Shown one piece after another: positions 42,855 to 52,011 of a stretch of DNA of 64,000 nt. The first letter of the stretch is position 1. Every line of letters begins with the position of its first letter. Below the pieces are notes generated by a model. That model ran no database searches and was not told the origin of the DNA. It was given only the letters and a program-made list of their open reading frames with translations. Where the stretch lies: contig OY282441.1 in the NCBI GenBank assembly GCA_958296105.1, forward strand, positions 841,800 through 905,799. The letters are read 5' to 3'. This DNA comes from an uncultured Dehalococcoidia bacterium. GTDB lineage: Bacteria > Chloroflexota > Dehalococcoidia > Lucifugimonadales > UBA1123. Position numbers and translations under genes: made by a program.

Positions 42855-43733
42855 CTAGGGCAGCAGGGTCAAGGCGAAAAGTCCGGCGAACACCACGATG
42901 AGACCGACGAGCTGGATGGTCGAAAGGCGCTCGCCGAACAGCATTATGCCGCCGATTATCGGCACGACGGGGTACGCGGTGGAGGCGGCGGCTACTATGG
43001 ACACTATGCCAATCTCGGAGCCGCGGGTGAAGGCGAACAGTCCCAGGCTCTCCAGAACGGCGGCTGCCAAGACTGTCAACGCGAGCTTGCGATTCATCGG
43101 ACGCCAAGGCCACTCGCGGCGGATTGCGACTATCGGCACCAACAAGGCGACCATGAACAGGCGGGTGAGGTATACGGGAACGAACCAGCCCAGATCGCGC
43201 GAGAGGAGCGCTATGGCGAACTGCCAGAAGCCGGCGGCTATGCACACGGCGACAGCGAGCGCGACTCCCAACCCCATGATCTTGCGACGGTCTGCCCTCC
43301 CCGCGCCAAGCGCGCGCCAGTCTACGGACGCCAACGCGACTCCGCAGATGGTCGCGGCTATCGCCGCCATCTTCCAGGCTCCGACAGGCTCGCCCAAGAC
43401 GAACATCGCCAACAGTATGATTATCGCGCTGTGCGCCGCCACTATGGGGCCGACCAACGCTATAGGTCCCAACTGAAGCGCCTTGAAGAAGCCCAGATAG
43501 AACAGCGCGACCAAGGCGGTAAGCGCGCTCATCAGAATCCAGTCGGACGCCTCCAGTCCACCTAGCGGGCGAGTCCACAGGGCAAAGAGGGACATTCCCA
43601 GAACGCTGATCAGCTGGAGAAGAAAGACGGTTCGCAACACGCCCATGCGTCGCGTGAGGCCGGCGGACAACACATCCGCGACGCCGATGCCCACCGCGAA
43701 CGCCAATCCGAACAGGACGCTGACTATGATCAT
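42855..43733 (-). CDS. EamA/DMT-family transporter
   Basis: 292 residues with ten predicted membrane helices in two five-helix EamA halves (about 1-130 and 150-290). The second half ends TAYPVVPIIGGIMLFGERLSTIQLVGLIVVFAGL, the typical EamA repeat ending, matched in the first half by AAHSAIIILLAMFVLGEPVGAWKMAAIAATICG. It probably exports or exchanges a small metabolite. It starts 19 bases after the VIT gene stop and is likely in the nfo-VIT-EamA transcript. Confidence 0.88.
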   Translation of the reverse strand: MIIVSVLFGLAFAVGIGVADVLSAGLTRRMGVLRTVFLLQLISVLGMSLFALWTRPLGGLEASDWILMSALTALVALFYLGFFKALQLGPIALVGPIVAAHSAIIILLAMFVLGEPVGAWKMAAIAATICGVALASVDWRALGAGRADRRKIMGLGVALAVAVCIAAGFWQFAIALLSRDLGWFVPVYLTRLFMVALLVPIVAIRREWPWRPMNRKLALTVLAAAVLESLGLFAFTRGSEIGIVSIVAAASTAYPVVPIIGGIMLFGERLSTIQLVGLIVVFAGLFALTLLP

Positions 43734-43752
43734 GCGGCGCGCGCCCCTCTCG

Positions 43753-44505
43753 TCAGCCGAAGACGGCGACTCCGATCAGGCGACCCACGGCGAACGTGAC
43801 GGAGGCGGCGAGGCTTCCCACCATGAGCATCTTGAGCGCGCCCCACGCCGGACTTCTGCCCGAACCGAGGGCGACCATGCCGCCAACGGCGGCGAGGGCA
43901 AAGGCGCTGAGGAGCGCGCTCATGGCTGCCGCGCTCACGGCGACGCCAAGCCCGAAAGCATCAGCGTTCGCCAGATACGGGATGATCGGGACTATCGCGC
44001 CAAGCACGAACGCCACGAAAGAGCTGGACGCCGCGCCCAAAGGGGAGCCCAAGAATCGGAGGTCCAAGCCAAGCTCCTCTCTGACCTTAGTATCGAGGGC
44101 GACGCGCGGGTCGGACATGATGCGGCGCGCCACCACGCGCGACTCCTCTGGGGTAAGCCCCTTGTCCTCGTAGATCTCGGTCAAGGCGCGCTCGGAGTCG
44201 TCTGGGGACTGTTCGAGCCGAACGGCCTCCTCGCGTATCTGGTGGCGATAGACGTCTCTCTGGCCGCTGACGGAGATGTACTCGCCGGCGGCCATGGAGA
44301 AGCCGCCTGCGAGCAGCCCGGCGATTCCTGTTAGCATGACGTGGGTTGGGTTGTCCGAGCCGCCGGCAACTCCCATGACGAGGCCGAAGTTGGACAGCAA
44401 GCCGTCGTTCACGCCGAGAACCGCGGCGCGCAGGTTTCCGCCGGAAAGCGGCCCATCGCGGAGGAAGCTCTGCCACCGCTCGCTGTTATGCTCGCTCGCC
44501 GCCAT
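43753..44505 (-). CDS. VIT1/CCC1-family membrane transporter
   Basis: 250 residues. N-terminal GNLRAAVLGVNDGLLSNFGLVMGVAG and GFSMAAGEYISVSGQRDVYRHQI are the VIT family's first two membrane segments and the start of the cytoplasmic metal-binding helical insert (E-rich, about 85-145). Three further helices follow (FVAFVLGAIVPIIPYL, MSALLSAFALAAVGGMV, MLMVGSLAASVTFAVGRL). Characterised members move Fe(II) or Mn(II) out of the cytosol. Second gene after nfo, gap 27 bases. Confidence 0.9.
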   Translation of the reverse strand: MAASEHNSERWQSFLRDGPLSGGNLRAAVLGVNDGLLSNFGLVMGVAGGSDNPTHVMLTGIAGLLAGGFSMAAGEYISVSGQRDVYRHQIREEAVRLEQSPDDSERALTEIYEDKGLTPEESRVVARRIMSDPRVALDTKVREELGLDLRFLGSPLGAASSSFVAFVLGAIVPIIPYLANADAFGLGVAVSAAAMSALLSAFALAAVGGMVALGSGRSPAWGALKMLMVGSLAASVTFAVGRLIGVAVFG

Positions 44506-44532
44506 TCAGCAAGTCGTCTCCTGTTCGAGCCA

Positions 44533-45387
44533 TCACACCGGCACGGAGAGGCGTTCTCTGATCGCCTTCAGTCTGTCCACGTTGTCCTTGTCCGGTCCCT
44601 TCTTGTTGGTGCCTGGCACCTCCAGAACGAACGGCGCGTCTCGAAAGGCGGGGTGTCCCATGATGGACTCGAAGCCCTCGATGCCGATGTGTCCCTCTCC
44701 GATGTTTTCGTGTCTGTCAACTCCGGATCCCAGCTCGACCTTGGCATCGTTGGCGTGGACGACGGCGAGCCTGTCCAAGCCGATATGCTCTTCGAACGCG
44801 CTCATCGCGCCGTCTATCTGCTCGGGGCTGGCGATGTCGTATCCGGCGGCGAAGCAGTGTTCGGTATCGAGGCAGACGCGCATTCTGTCGCTGCCGACGG
44901 CGGAGATCATCCGTCCAAGCTCCTCGAACGATGCGCCGAGGTGCGAGCCCATGCCGGCGCTGTTCTCCACAATGAGCCACGGACCCTCGGGGCTGGACTC
45001 CAGCACTCGCTTCAAGGCGTGGGCGGCGGAGGCGAGAACGGCATCGAAGCCGCGCCCCTTGTGGCTGCCGGCGTGGAACACGACCCCAGCGGCGCCGATC
45101 TCGGCGGCGACTTCCATGTTCCTGATGAGGCACGCAATGGACTTCTCCACGAGGTCGGGGCTGCCGCCCACGTTGACGAGATAGCTGCCGTGTATGAACA
45201 CGGGGGCTATGCCGGTGCGCTCAGCCGACTCGTGGAACTTGGCGACGACGTCATCTTTGAGGTCTCGGAACTTCCACGCTCTGGGCGAGGATGCGAATAT
45301 CTGAATCGTCTCCGCGTCCATGTCGTCCGCTCTCTTGAAAGCGGTGTGCAGTCCGCCGGCTGTGGAAACGTGCGCGCCTATCTTCAA
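44533..45387 (-). CDS. nfo: deoxyribonuclease IV (AP endonuclease)
   Basis: 284 residues, normal length. MKIGAHVSTAGGLHTAF, then GSYLVNVGGSPDL, VVFHAGSHKGRG, LIVENSAGMGSHLG, CLDTEHCFAAGYDI and VVHANDAKVELGSGVDRHENIGEGHIG carry the His, Glu and Asp ligands of the trinuclear zinc centre. It cuts DNA 5' to abasic sites in base-excision repair. It heads a minus-strand group with the VIT and EamA genes; the promoter should be in 45388-45575, shared with a divergent dehydrogenase. Confidence 0.96.
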   Translation of the reverse strand: MKIGAHVSTAGGLHTAFKRADDMDAETIQIFASSPRAWKFRDLKDDVVAKFHESAERTGIAPVFIHGSYLVNVGGSPDLVEKSIACLIRNMEVAAEIGAAGVVFHAGSHKGRGFDAVLASAAHALKRVLESSPEGPWLIVENSAGMGSHLGASFEELGRMISAVGSDRMRVCLDTEHCFAAGYDIASPEQIDGAMSAFEEHIGLDRLAVVHANDAKVELGSGVDRHENIGEGHIGIEGFESIMGHPAFRDAPFVLEVPGTNKKGPDKDNVDRLKAIRERLSVPV

Positions 45388-45575
45388 TAGCCTGTCTCCT
45401 GTGGTGTGATGTAATCATTCTATTGGACAGCGCCGCCCAACTCCATAGGGGAAAACAGATCGAGGACGCATCAATTTCTCTCAATTTCTCGTAGGGTTCT
45501 CTCAGCATCCGCGCGCAGTGACGTTTTCGCGCGTGGGGGCTATAATGGCGGCAATCACCCTTTGGGAGGGTCCAA

Positions 45576-46475
45576 GTGAGTCTGAAGACGATAGCGATTC
45601 TGAGTCCCGGCGACATGGGTCACGGGGTCGGCAAGGCGCTGCGCGAACATGGATACGACGTGATCACGTGTCTGGCAGGGCGAAGCCAGCGCACCAGAAC
45701 TCTGGCGGCGGCCGGCGGCTTCCGCGATGTTCCGACGCTGGAGGAGATGATCACGCAGGCGGATCTGATCATGTCGATCCTGGTGCCGGCGGCGGCTGTT
45801 GGAGTCGCCGAATCGGTGGCGGAGGCGATGGCGAGGGCGGGCGTATCGAGGCCGTTCGCGGACTGCAACGCCGTCTCTCCGGCGACGGCGCAGGCGATGG
45901 AAGCGATAATCAGGGACGGCGGGGGCGAGTACATAGACGGTGGCATAATCGGCGGCTCGCCTGCCAGAGGAGCGACGCCGCGTATCTACGTCTCCGGACC
46001 CGGCGCCTCGATCATGGACGAGCTGGACGGCAAGGGAATCGGCGTTCCCAACCTTGGGGCAGAGATCGGCAGGGCGTCCGGAATCAAGATGTGCTACGCA
46101 TCCATGACGAAGGGGACGTCTGCGCTTCGCGTGGCGATGCTCACGGCGGCGCGGTCGCTGGGGCTGTACGGCGAGCTGGTGGCGGAGCTGGCGCACAGCC
46201 AGCAAGGGGCGCTGTCGGCCATGGAGTCCGGCGTTCCGGGTCTTCCGTCCAACGCGGGGCGCTGGATTGGGGAGATGGAAGAGATAGCGGCGACTTTCGA
46301 GGGCGCGGGGGTGACTCCGAGCTTCCATCTAGGGGCGGCGGAGATATTCAGGCTGCTGGCGTCAACGCCGTTCGCGGACGAAAGCCCGGAGACGGTAGAC
46401 CGCGACAGGACGCTGGCGGATACCATTCAGGTTACGGCGGAGCATCTCCCCGCCGCCGAAAGGATCTCGGAGTGA
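45576..46475 (+). CDS. NAD(P)-binding 6-phosphogluconate/3-hydroxyisobutyrate dehydrogenase-like protein (DUF1932 type)
   Basis: 299 residues from GTG 45576, with GGAGGG seven bases upstream. The N-terminal Rossmann fold has IAILSPGDMGHGVGKALREHG, and the beta-hydroxyacid dehydrogenase motif region is YIDGGIIGGSPARG. The conserved Lys in the helical domain is probably in MCYASMTKGTSALRVA. DUF1932 marks a clade whose substrates are mostly unknown. It ends in the first unit of a 71-bp tandem repeat whose units each recreate the GTGA junction with the following alcohol dehydrogenase. Confidence 0.88.
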   Translation: MSLKTIAILSPGDMGHGVGKALREHGYDVITCLAGRSQRTRTLAAAGGFRDVPTLEEMITQADLIMSILVPAAAVGVAESVAEAMARAGVSRPFADCNAVSPATAQAMEAIIRDGGGEYIDGGIIGGSPARGATPRIYVSGPGASIMDELDGKGIGVPNLGAEIGRASGIKMCYASMTKGTSALRVAMLTAARSLGLYGELVAELAHSQQGALSAMESGVPGLPSNAGRWIGEMEEIAATFEGAGVTPSFHLGAAEIFRLLASTPFADESPETVDRDRTLADTIQVTAEHLPAAERISE

Positions 46476-46627
46476 AAGCGCTGTTCTCAGTCGCTGAAGT
46501 CGCCAAGATGGAACGAAGCTCGCCAGCCGAAAGGACCTCGGAGTGAAAGCGCTGTTCTCAGTCGCTGAAGTCGCCAAGCTGGAACGCAACTCGCCAGCCG
46601 AAAGGATCTCGGAGTGAAAGCGCTGTT
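46455..46627 (+). repeat. 71-bp tandem repeat (2.4 copies) with chained GTGA stop/start overlaps
   Basis: Units start at 46455, 46526 and 46597 (the third is partial, to 46627). Each contains GGAGTGAAAGCGCTGTTC, where the stop TGA of one frame overlaps a GTG start. This gives two 24-residue frames, 46472-46546 and 46543-46617, lying between the two dehydrogenase genes. Each begins VKALFSVAEVAK, ends AERxSE, and overlaps the next start by four bases. The final GTG at 46614 is the alcohol dehydrogenase start. The short frames may be translated but are probably duplication by-products. Confidence 0.92.
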
Positions 46628-47642
46628 CATAGAGATGCCAGGTCCAAGCCCGCAAATCGGGATCAGAGAGGTCGAGACGCCGGAGGCGCGTTCTGGCGAG
46701 GTGGTGATGGAGGTGAGCGCCGCCGGGCTGTGTGGACACGACATAGCGGTTATGACGGGTCTTCTGAGAAGGGGCGTGGATTACGGGGTGATCCCCGGTC
46801 ACGAGGTGGCGGGGCGCGTGGCGCAGGTGGGGGCTGACGTGTCGGGGCTGTCCAGCGGGGACGCGGTGGTCGCCTCTCTGACTGTGTTCTGCGGTGAATG
46901 CGACCGCTGCGCTGCGGGCATGGACTACCGCTGTCGAGTCGGGCGCGGCGTGGGGCATGGGGTGAACGGCGGCTTCGCGGAGTACATGCGGATTCCGGCG
47001 AGGTGCGTAACGCGCGCGCCGGACGGGATGGATCTGACGCAGGCGGCTCTGCTGGCGTGTCCCATCGGGGTGTGCGCGCGCGCGGTGAGGTCCGCCGCCG
47101 GCGTGGCTGGCGGGGAGACCGTTCTGGTCACGGGCGCAGGGGGCGGGCTGGGCATTCACGCCGTACAGGTGGCGAGGGCGCTGGGCGCGCAGGTGTTCGC
47201 TGCCACGTCCAGCGCGGACAAGCTCGATGAGCTGGAACGGTTCGCGCCCGGGGGGGTGATTCTCGGCGGCGAACTCGATTTCTCCGAGCTTGCGCTGGCA
47301 TTCACGGAGGATCAAGGGGTGGACGTGGTGATAGACACGGTGGGATCCGCGGTCTTCAGAAGCTCGGTTCGCAGTCTGGCGCAGTACGGGCGAATCGTGG
47401 TACTGGGGGAGGTCGCCGGAGGGCGGGCGTCGCTCAGCCTGACGGACCTGATGTTCAGAGACGCATCGGTTCACGGCTCGACGGGCGCCAGTCTGTCGGA
47501 CATAGCCGCCGCCGCGGAGATGGCGGCGAGCGGAGAGGCGCGCCCTGTGGTACACGCGGCTATGGCGCTGGAAGACGCGGGCGAGGCGGTTCGGATGGTG
47601 ACGAACAGAGAGGTCACCGGCAGGATTGCGCTCGTGCCATAG
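46614..47642 (+). CDS. zinc-dependent medium-chain alcohol dehydrogenase
   Basis: 342 residues from GTG 46614. GroES-like domain with AAGLCGHDIAVMTG (catalytic Zn Cys and nearby His), IPGHEVAGRV (GHE motif) and the structural-zinc lobe C-x2-C-x2-C-x7-C in FCGECDRCAAGMDYRC. Rossmann domain: VLVTGAGGGLGIHAVQVARALGA. It oxidises an alcohol or reduces a carbonyl/enone with NAD(P). Translation is probably coupled through the preceding repeat to the dehydrogenase upstream, which suggests consecutive steps in one pathway. It is convergent with secF, seven bases away. Confidence 0.92.
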   Translation: MKALFIEMPGPSPQIGIREVETPEARSGEVVMEVSAAGLCGHDIAVMTGLLRRGVDYGVIPGHEVAGRVAQVGADVSGLSSGDAVVASLTVFCGECDRCAAGMDYRCRVGRGVGHGVNGGFAEYMRIPARCVTRAPDGMDLTQAALLACPIGVCARAVRSAAGVAGGETVLVTGAGGGLGIHAVQVARALGAQVFAATSSADKLDELERFAPGGVILGGELDFSELALAFTEDQGVDVVIDTVGSAVFRSSVRSLAQYGRIVVLGEVAGGRASLSLTDLMFRDASVHGSTGASLSDIAAAAEMAASGEARPVVHAAMALEDAGEAVRMVTNREVTGRIALVP

Positions 47643-47649
47643 ATGAGGG

Positions 47650-48570
47650 CTAAGCCGCCGCCGGCTTTCTCTCGCGGCGGAACAGCCAGCGGACGTCTCC
47701 ATCTTCCCACGAGATCAGCACCTGACTAGCCACGGCTATGGAGCTGTACGTGCCTGCCACCACGCCGATCAGCAGGACTAGCAGGAACTCGCGTATGGTG
47801 GAGCCGCCGAACAGGAACAGCGCGGACAGGGTGATCAGCAGGGTCAGGCTGGTGTTCAAGGACCTGCCTATGGTCTCGGATATGCTCAGGTTCACGACCT
47901 CGCGCAGCTCCCTGTTCGGGTGGGTGGTTACGTTCTCGCGTATGCGGTCGAACACTACTATGGTGTCGTTGACGCTGTATCCGATGACCGTTAGGATGGC
48001 GATTAGGAACATGGTTCCCACCTCCATGTCGATCAGGTATCCCAGTATGGAGAATATCCCGATGACGATGATGGTGTCGTGGATCAGGGCGATGATGGCG
48101 GCGGCGCCGTACCTGAACGGGCTTGGGACGTTCCTGAACGCCCACCAGACATAGACGAAGATGCCCACGGAGGCGGCTAGTACGGCGTATATGGCGTTGG
48201 TGACCGTTTCCGATGCGACGATGGGGGATACCAAGTCGAAGGACAGCTCGGTGACGCCATCGGGCGATAGGCTGGATTCGAGGGAGCTCACAAGCTCGGC
48301 CTTGGAGTTGTCGGTGAGCGCCTTAGTGCGAATGAAGAAGGTGCGATCTCCGAGCCTCTGAAGGGTGGCGTCCGAGTAGCCGTCGAGGGCGAGACGCTCG
48401 CGCAGGTCTGTCTGCTGCACGTCCGCCTCGAACTCCAGCGTGAGGGTGGAGCCGCCGGTGAAGTCTATGCCGGGCTTGAGGCCCGGCGAGATTATCAGGA
48501 ACACCACGCCGGGCAGTATGACCGCCAGCGAGAACAGGTAGAACCAGCCTCTTGCGCCTACGAAGTTCAA
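47650..48570 (-). CDS. secF: protein translocase subunit SecF
   Basis: 306 residues from TTG 48570. AGGAG lies six bases before it, and the following NFVGARGWFYLFSLAVILPG is the usual SecF start; earlier codons overlap secD. TM1 is followed by GIDFTGGSTLTLEF (conserved D-F-T-G-G), the periplasmic domain and TM2-6 with NDTIVVFDRIREN and SISETIGRSLNTSLT. With SecD it uses the proton gradient to help release exported proteins from SecYEG. It is the last gene of def-cca-secD-secF, 41 bases after secD. Confidence 0.96.
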   Translation of the reverse strand: MNFVGARGWFYLFSLAVILPGVVFLIISPGLKPGIDFTGGSTLTLEFEADVQQTDLRERLALDGYSDATLQRLGDRTFFIRTKALTDNSKAELVSSLESSLSPDGVTELSFDLVSPIVASETVTNAIYAVLAASVGIFVYVWWAFRNVPSPFRYGAAAIIALIHDTIIVIGIFSILGYLIDMEVGTMFLIAILTVIGYSVNDTIVVFDRIRENVTTHPNRELREVVNLSISETIGRSLNTSLTLLITLSALFLFGGSTIREFLLVLLIGVVAGTYSSIAVASQVLISWEDGDVRWLFRRERKPAAA

Positions 48571-48611
48571 GTCGCTCTCCTGTTTGTCAGCCTCAGCCTC
48601 AGTCTCAGCCG

Positions 48612-50438
48612 TCAGTCTGCTGCTGGCTGCGGAATCTCGCTGCCGCCTGACGGCAGCCACAGCCGGACGGTTCTCATAAATCTGGCAGTCGCCACGAACC
48701 TGAGCAGGGTTCGGCTGATGGTGATGGCGGTGAACATGCTGACGACTACGCCTATTGCCAGTGTGACGGCGAAGCCCTGAACGATGCTCGCGCCAAGCTG
48801 GTCTGCGAACCAGAACAGGATGGCGCAGGTTATGAGGGTGGATACGTTGCCGTCTCGTATGGCGGGCCATGCTCTGTCGAAGCCGACGTTGATGGACGTC
48901 AGCAGCGTGCGCCCGGAGCGCAGCTCGTCTTTCATGCGCTCGAATATGAGGATGTTCGCGTCCACCGCCATGCCTATGGACAGGATGACGGCGGCTACTC
49001 CGCTCAGGGTGAGGGTAACCGGCAGTATCTTGAAGATCGCCAGCACGAGCGCGGCGTAGATGAGCAGCGCTACGGAGGCGATCAGGCCGGGCAGGCGATA
49101 GTAGAGTGTCATAAACGCCAGCACCAGACCCAGCCCCACGAACCCGGCGACCGCGCTCTTGGCGAGTGAATCCGCGCCGAGTATGGCGTCTACGTCGCGC
49201 TCTTGGATGAGGGTTATGGGGATCGGAAGTCTGCCGGATTCGAGCAGCAGGGCGAGATCGCGCACGCGCTCGATGGTGAAGTCCGCGCCGCCCTCGATGA
49301 TGGCGGTGCCTGCGGTTATGGGGGTGTTGACCTGCGGGGAGATCAGCTCGCGTCCGTCCAAGAAAATGGCGATCTGGTCGCGGTAGCCGGTGGCCTCGCT
49401 TCTTAGAACGATGTCCGTGGTCAGCTCGCCGAATATCCTCGTGCCTTCGTCGTTGAACTCCAGGTTCACTATGGGCTTCTGCGAGGTGGTGTGCTGGCCG
49501 GGGAATGCCCTTGCGAGGTCGTCGCCCGTCAGCCCGGTGTCCTCGTCCGCGAAGCCCTGAAGCTCGGTGAAGAGTATGGCGGGGCTGTCGCCGAGCCGCG
49601 CGCGCGCGTCCTCTACGGAGGGCTGCTGGCTGGTTCCCGGCTCGAATGGCAGGGAGAAGGCGAAGGTGTTGGTGTCTTGGACGCGCTCTATGGACTGCGC
49701 GGACAGGGCGAAGCGCTGCTGCTCGCTGCCTTCGACGGTTATGTCGATGGAGCTTGCGGGTGTGAGGCTGCCCTGACCGGACTGGAAGGCTATGAAAGAC
49801 GCCGCAAGGCTCTCGAACAGGCGGTTGTGGATGGTCTGAAAGCTCTCCGCGCCGGTGTCCGTGAACTCCACCATGAGCTTGAGGGGGGCGGGATCGGGGG
49901 GCGGCGCGGGCTGGGCTGGGTCCGGCGCGGGGGTGGGGCTTGCTTCGGGGTCGGGCTCGGGCTCGGGCATGAAGTCGGCAGTTATGCTGACGATCTCGGC
50001 GTCCGTGATCTCGGTGACGTCTCTGGGGACGTTCAGCTCGCGGCGCTTGAACTCCAAGCGCGCTGTCTCTCCGATGAGGCTGACGGCGCGCTCTCGGTCG
50101 CGCACGCCCGGCAACTGGATGAGCAGCCTATCCGCGCCAAGTATCTGGATGATAGGCTCGCCAAGCCCGGAGCTGTTGACGCGGCGCTCTATGGTTCGCT
50201 TGAGCGCCTCCATCTGATCGGCGGACACCTCGACGCGCTCGCCGGTGTCCGGGTCGATCAGGTCTGCCTGATATACGATGTGGATTCCGCCCTGAAGGTC
50301 GAGTCCGAGACTCAAGCCGAGCGGGGTATCTCCGCCGCGCTCGAAGTTGGCGACGGATATCCGCTGAAAGCCGAGTATCAGCCCTGCCGCGATGACGATG
50401 ACGGCGATGGCGATGACCGTCCGCCCGTATCTACCCAC
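48612..50438 (-). CDS. secD: protein translocase subunit SecD
   Basis: 608 residues. TM1 (about 7-25), then LSLGLDLQGGIHIVYQ (conserved D-L-x-G-G), the large P1 periplasmic domain, and a Pro/Glu/Asp-rich insert (about 178-205) not usual in SecD. Then the P4 region (PIVNLEFNDEGTRIF, YRDQIAIFLDGR), and TM2-6 with GMAVDANILIFERMKDELR. The start overlaps the end of cca by eight bases, so translation is coupled. Long SecD with a low-complexity insert is otherwise standard. Confidence 0.96.
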   Translation of the reverse strand: MGRYGRTVIAIAVIVIAAGLILGFQRISVANFERGGDTPLGLSLGLDLQGGIHIVYQADLIDPDTGERVEVSADQMEALKRTIERRVNSSGLGEPIIQILGADRLLIQLPGVRDRERAVSLIGETARLEFKRRELNVPRDVTEITDAEIVSITADFMPEPEPDPEASPTPAPDPAQPAPPPDPAPLKLMVEFTDTGAESFQTIHNRLFESLAASFIAFQSGQGSLTPASSIDITVEGSEQQRFALSAQSIERVQDTNTFAFSLPFEPGTSQQPSVEDARARLGDSPAILFTELQGFADEDTGLTGDDLARAFPGQHTTSQKPIVNLEFNDEGTRIFGELTTDIVLRSEATGYRDQIAIFLDGRELISPQVNTPITAGTAIIEGGADFTIERVRDLALLLESGRLPIPITLIQERDVDAILGADSLAKSAVAGFVGLGLVLAFMTLYYRLPGLIASVALLIYAALVLAIFKILPVTLTLSGVAAVILSIGMAVDANILIFERMKDELRSGRTLLTSINVGFDRAWPAIRDGNVSTLITCAILFWFADQLGASIVQGFAVTLAIGVVVSMFTAITISRTLLRFVATARFMRTVRLWLPSGGSEIPQPAAD

Positions 50439-52011
50439 CTCCGCCTCCTGCTGCCAGGTGTGTGCGCGCCAATGTCAAAGCCTCTTCTCTGTTCTTGACC
50501 TGTCCGCCCGCCTCCGCCTCCGCCACGACTCTGAGAAGCCGTCCGACCGCTGGGCCGGAGTCCAAGCGCAGCTCGCGCATGATGTCGTGGCCTGTGAGAA
50601 GGGCGACCCTCCTCGAAGGCGGCGTCCGTCGCTGGGGGCCGACCGCTAGGATGTGTCCGATGACCGTCGCCTGCCGCTCCATCTCGGCGGGAGTCAGCAG
50701 CGGGCCCCTTGCCGCAAGAAAGTCTGCCATGTTCAGGTACAGCGTGTCCAGAGCGGCATCAGCCAAGTCACGGTAGTATCGGTGTATGGCGCGGTCGGTG
50801 GGCAGCTCTCCCCTGCCCGCCATCTGGCGCGGTCTGAGATGGTGGCGGATCATGGTCTGCGCCAGTCGCGTTCCGCGCCGTCCAACTCTGAGCCGCGTGA
50901 GTATGACGCCCGCCGTCTCCTCGCCCTTCTCGGAGTGTCCGAAGAAGCGTACTCTGCCGGACGGCTCCACGGTCTTGGTCTGCGGCTTGGCTATGTCGTG
51001 AAGCAGGGCGACCAGCTTGAGAATGGTACCTCTGGAGTGGCCGTCCGTGACCTCTTGGCGGAAGTGGGCGGACATGCCCTCGAAGCGCGGCATCATCTTG
51101 CCGATGAGTGGGGGGGAGTAGTTTTCGCTGGCTATCTGATCGGCGAAGTCGACGGCGGCCAGGAGATGGCCGAACACGTCGTAGTAATGCTCTTTGGGCT
51201 GGGTCACGCCGCGCGCGGCGTCCAGCTCGGGCAGGATCGCGGAGAGGATGCCAAGACTGTCCATCATGCGAAGCCAGCGTCCGGCGGCGGGCAGCGCGAG
51301 GGTTCTGAGCAGCTCCTCTCTCACCCTCTCGGCGGAGGAGCGGCGCAGGTGGAGCGCGTGACGGCGGATCATGGCTTGGGTGGCGCTCTCGATGGCGAAG
51401 CCGGTTTCGGCTGCCAGACGGACGGCGCGCATCAGGCGGATGGGGTCGTCCGTGAAGGCGGTTTCGGACGCGGCGCGGATGAGTCGGGCGCGGATGTCGC
51501 GGCTTCCGCCGAGCGGATCCATCGGCTTCCAGTCGCCGGACAGGGCGGAGGACAGATCGAGACCAAGCGCGTCGATCGTGAAGTCTCTGCGGCGCAGGTC
51601 GGCGTCTATGCTGCCGCCCTGCATCGCGGAAAGGTCGATGAACGCACTTCGCGCGCCTTCTCGGACGATCACGCGGACGATCACGCGCGCCACGTCTCTG
51701 GAAGAGTCCAAGGATACGAAGCGGCCGCCGAGCAGCGAGGCGAGACGTGGGCCGAGCCGGTGGGGGGAGCCGTCCAACGCGATGTCCACGTCCGCGCTCG
51801 GCAAGCCGAGCAGGGCATCTCGGAGCGCGCCGCCTACGATGTAGGCGGGAACGCGGCTCTCAGCGAGGAATGCCGCTGTTCGGGCGATGATCTCCCTCGT
51901 ATGGCAGTCGAACAGACTCATATCGGCGCTGTTCCGGGCGACGTCGACATGCGGCGCGCCACTCTCTGGGGCGGCGGCGCAAGCCGAGCGGCTGTAGGGC
52001 TGGGCGCTCAC
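50431..52011 (-). CDS. cca: CCA tRNA nucleotidyltransferase / poly(A) polymerase family with HD domain
   Basis: 526 residues from GTG 52011, overlapping the def stop as GTGA; Met31 is a possible alternative. Class II nucleotidyltransferase head: YIVGGALRDALLG and SADVDIALDG (Asp74, Asp76), then the RRRDFTIDALGLDL motif, DPIRLMRAVRLAAETGF and the helical neck/body. A C-terminal HD domain is present (LVALLHDIAKPQTKT; FFGHSEKGEETAG; IRHHLRPRQM). It should add or repair the tRNA 3' CCA; in some bacteria the activity is split into A-adding and CC-adding enzymes, which cannot be told here. Operon with def upstream and secD downstream. Confidence 0.9.
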   Translation of the reverse strand: MSAQPYSRSACAAAPESGAPHVDVARNSADMSLFDCHTREIIARTAAFLAESRVPAYIVGGALRDALLGLPSADVDIALDGSPHRLGPRLASLLGGRFVSLDSSRDVARVIVRVIVREGARSAFIDLSAMQGGSIDADLRRRDFTIDALGLDLSSALSGDWKPMDPLGGSRDIRARLIRAASETAFTDDPIRLMRAVRLAAETGFAIESATQAMIRRHALHLRRSSAERVREELLRTLALPAAGRWLRMMDSLGILSAILPELDAARGVTQPKEHYYDVFGHLLAAVDFADQIASENYSPPLIGKMMPRFEGMSAHFRQEVTDGHSRGTILKLVALLHDIAKPQTKTVEPSGRVRFFGHSEKGEETAGVILTRLRVGRRGTRLAQTMIRHHLRPRQMAGRGELPTDRAIHRYYRDLADAALDTLYLNMADFLAARGPLLTPAEMERQATVIGHILAVGPQRRTPPSRRVALLTGHDIMRELRLDSGPAVGRLLRVVAEAEAGGQVKNREEALTLARTHLAAGGGGG

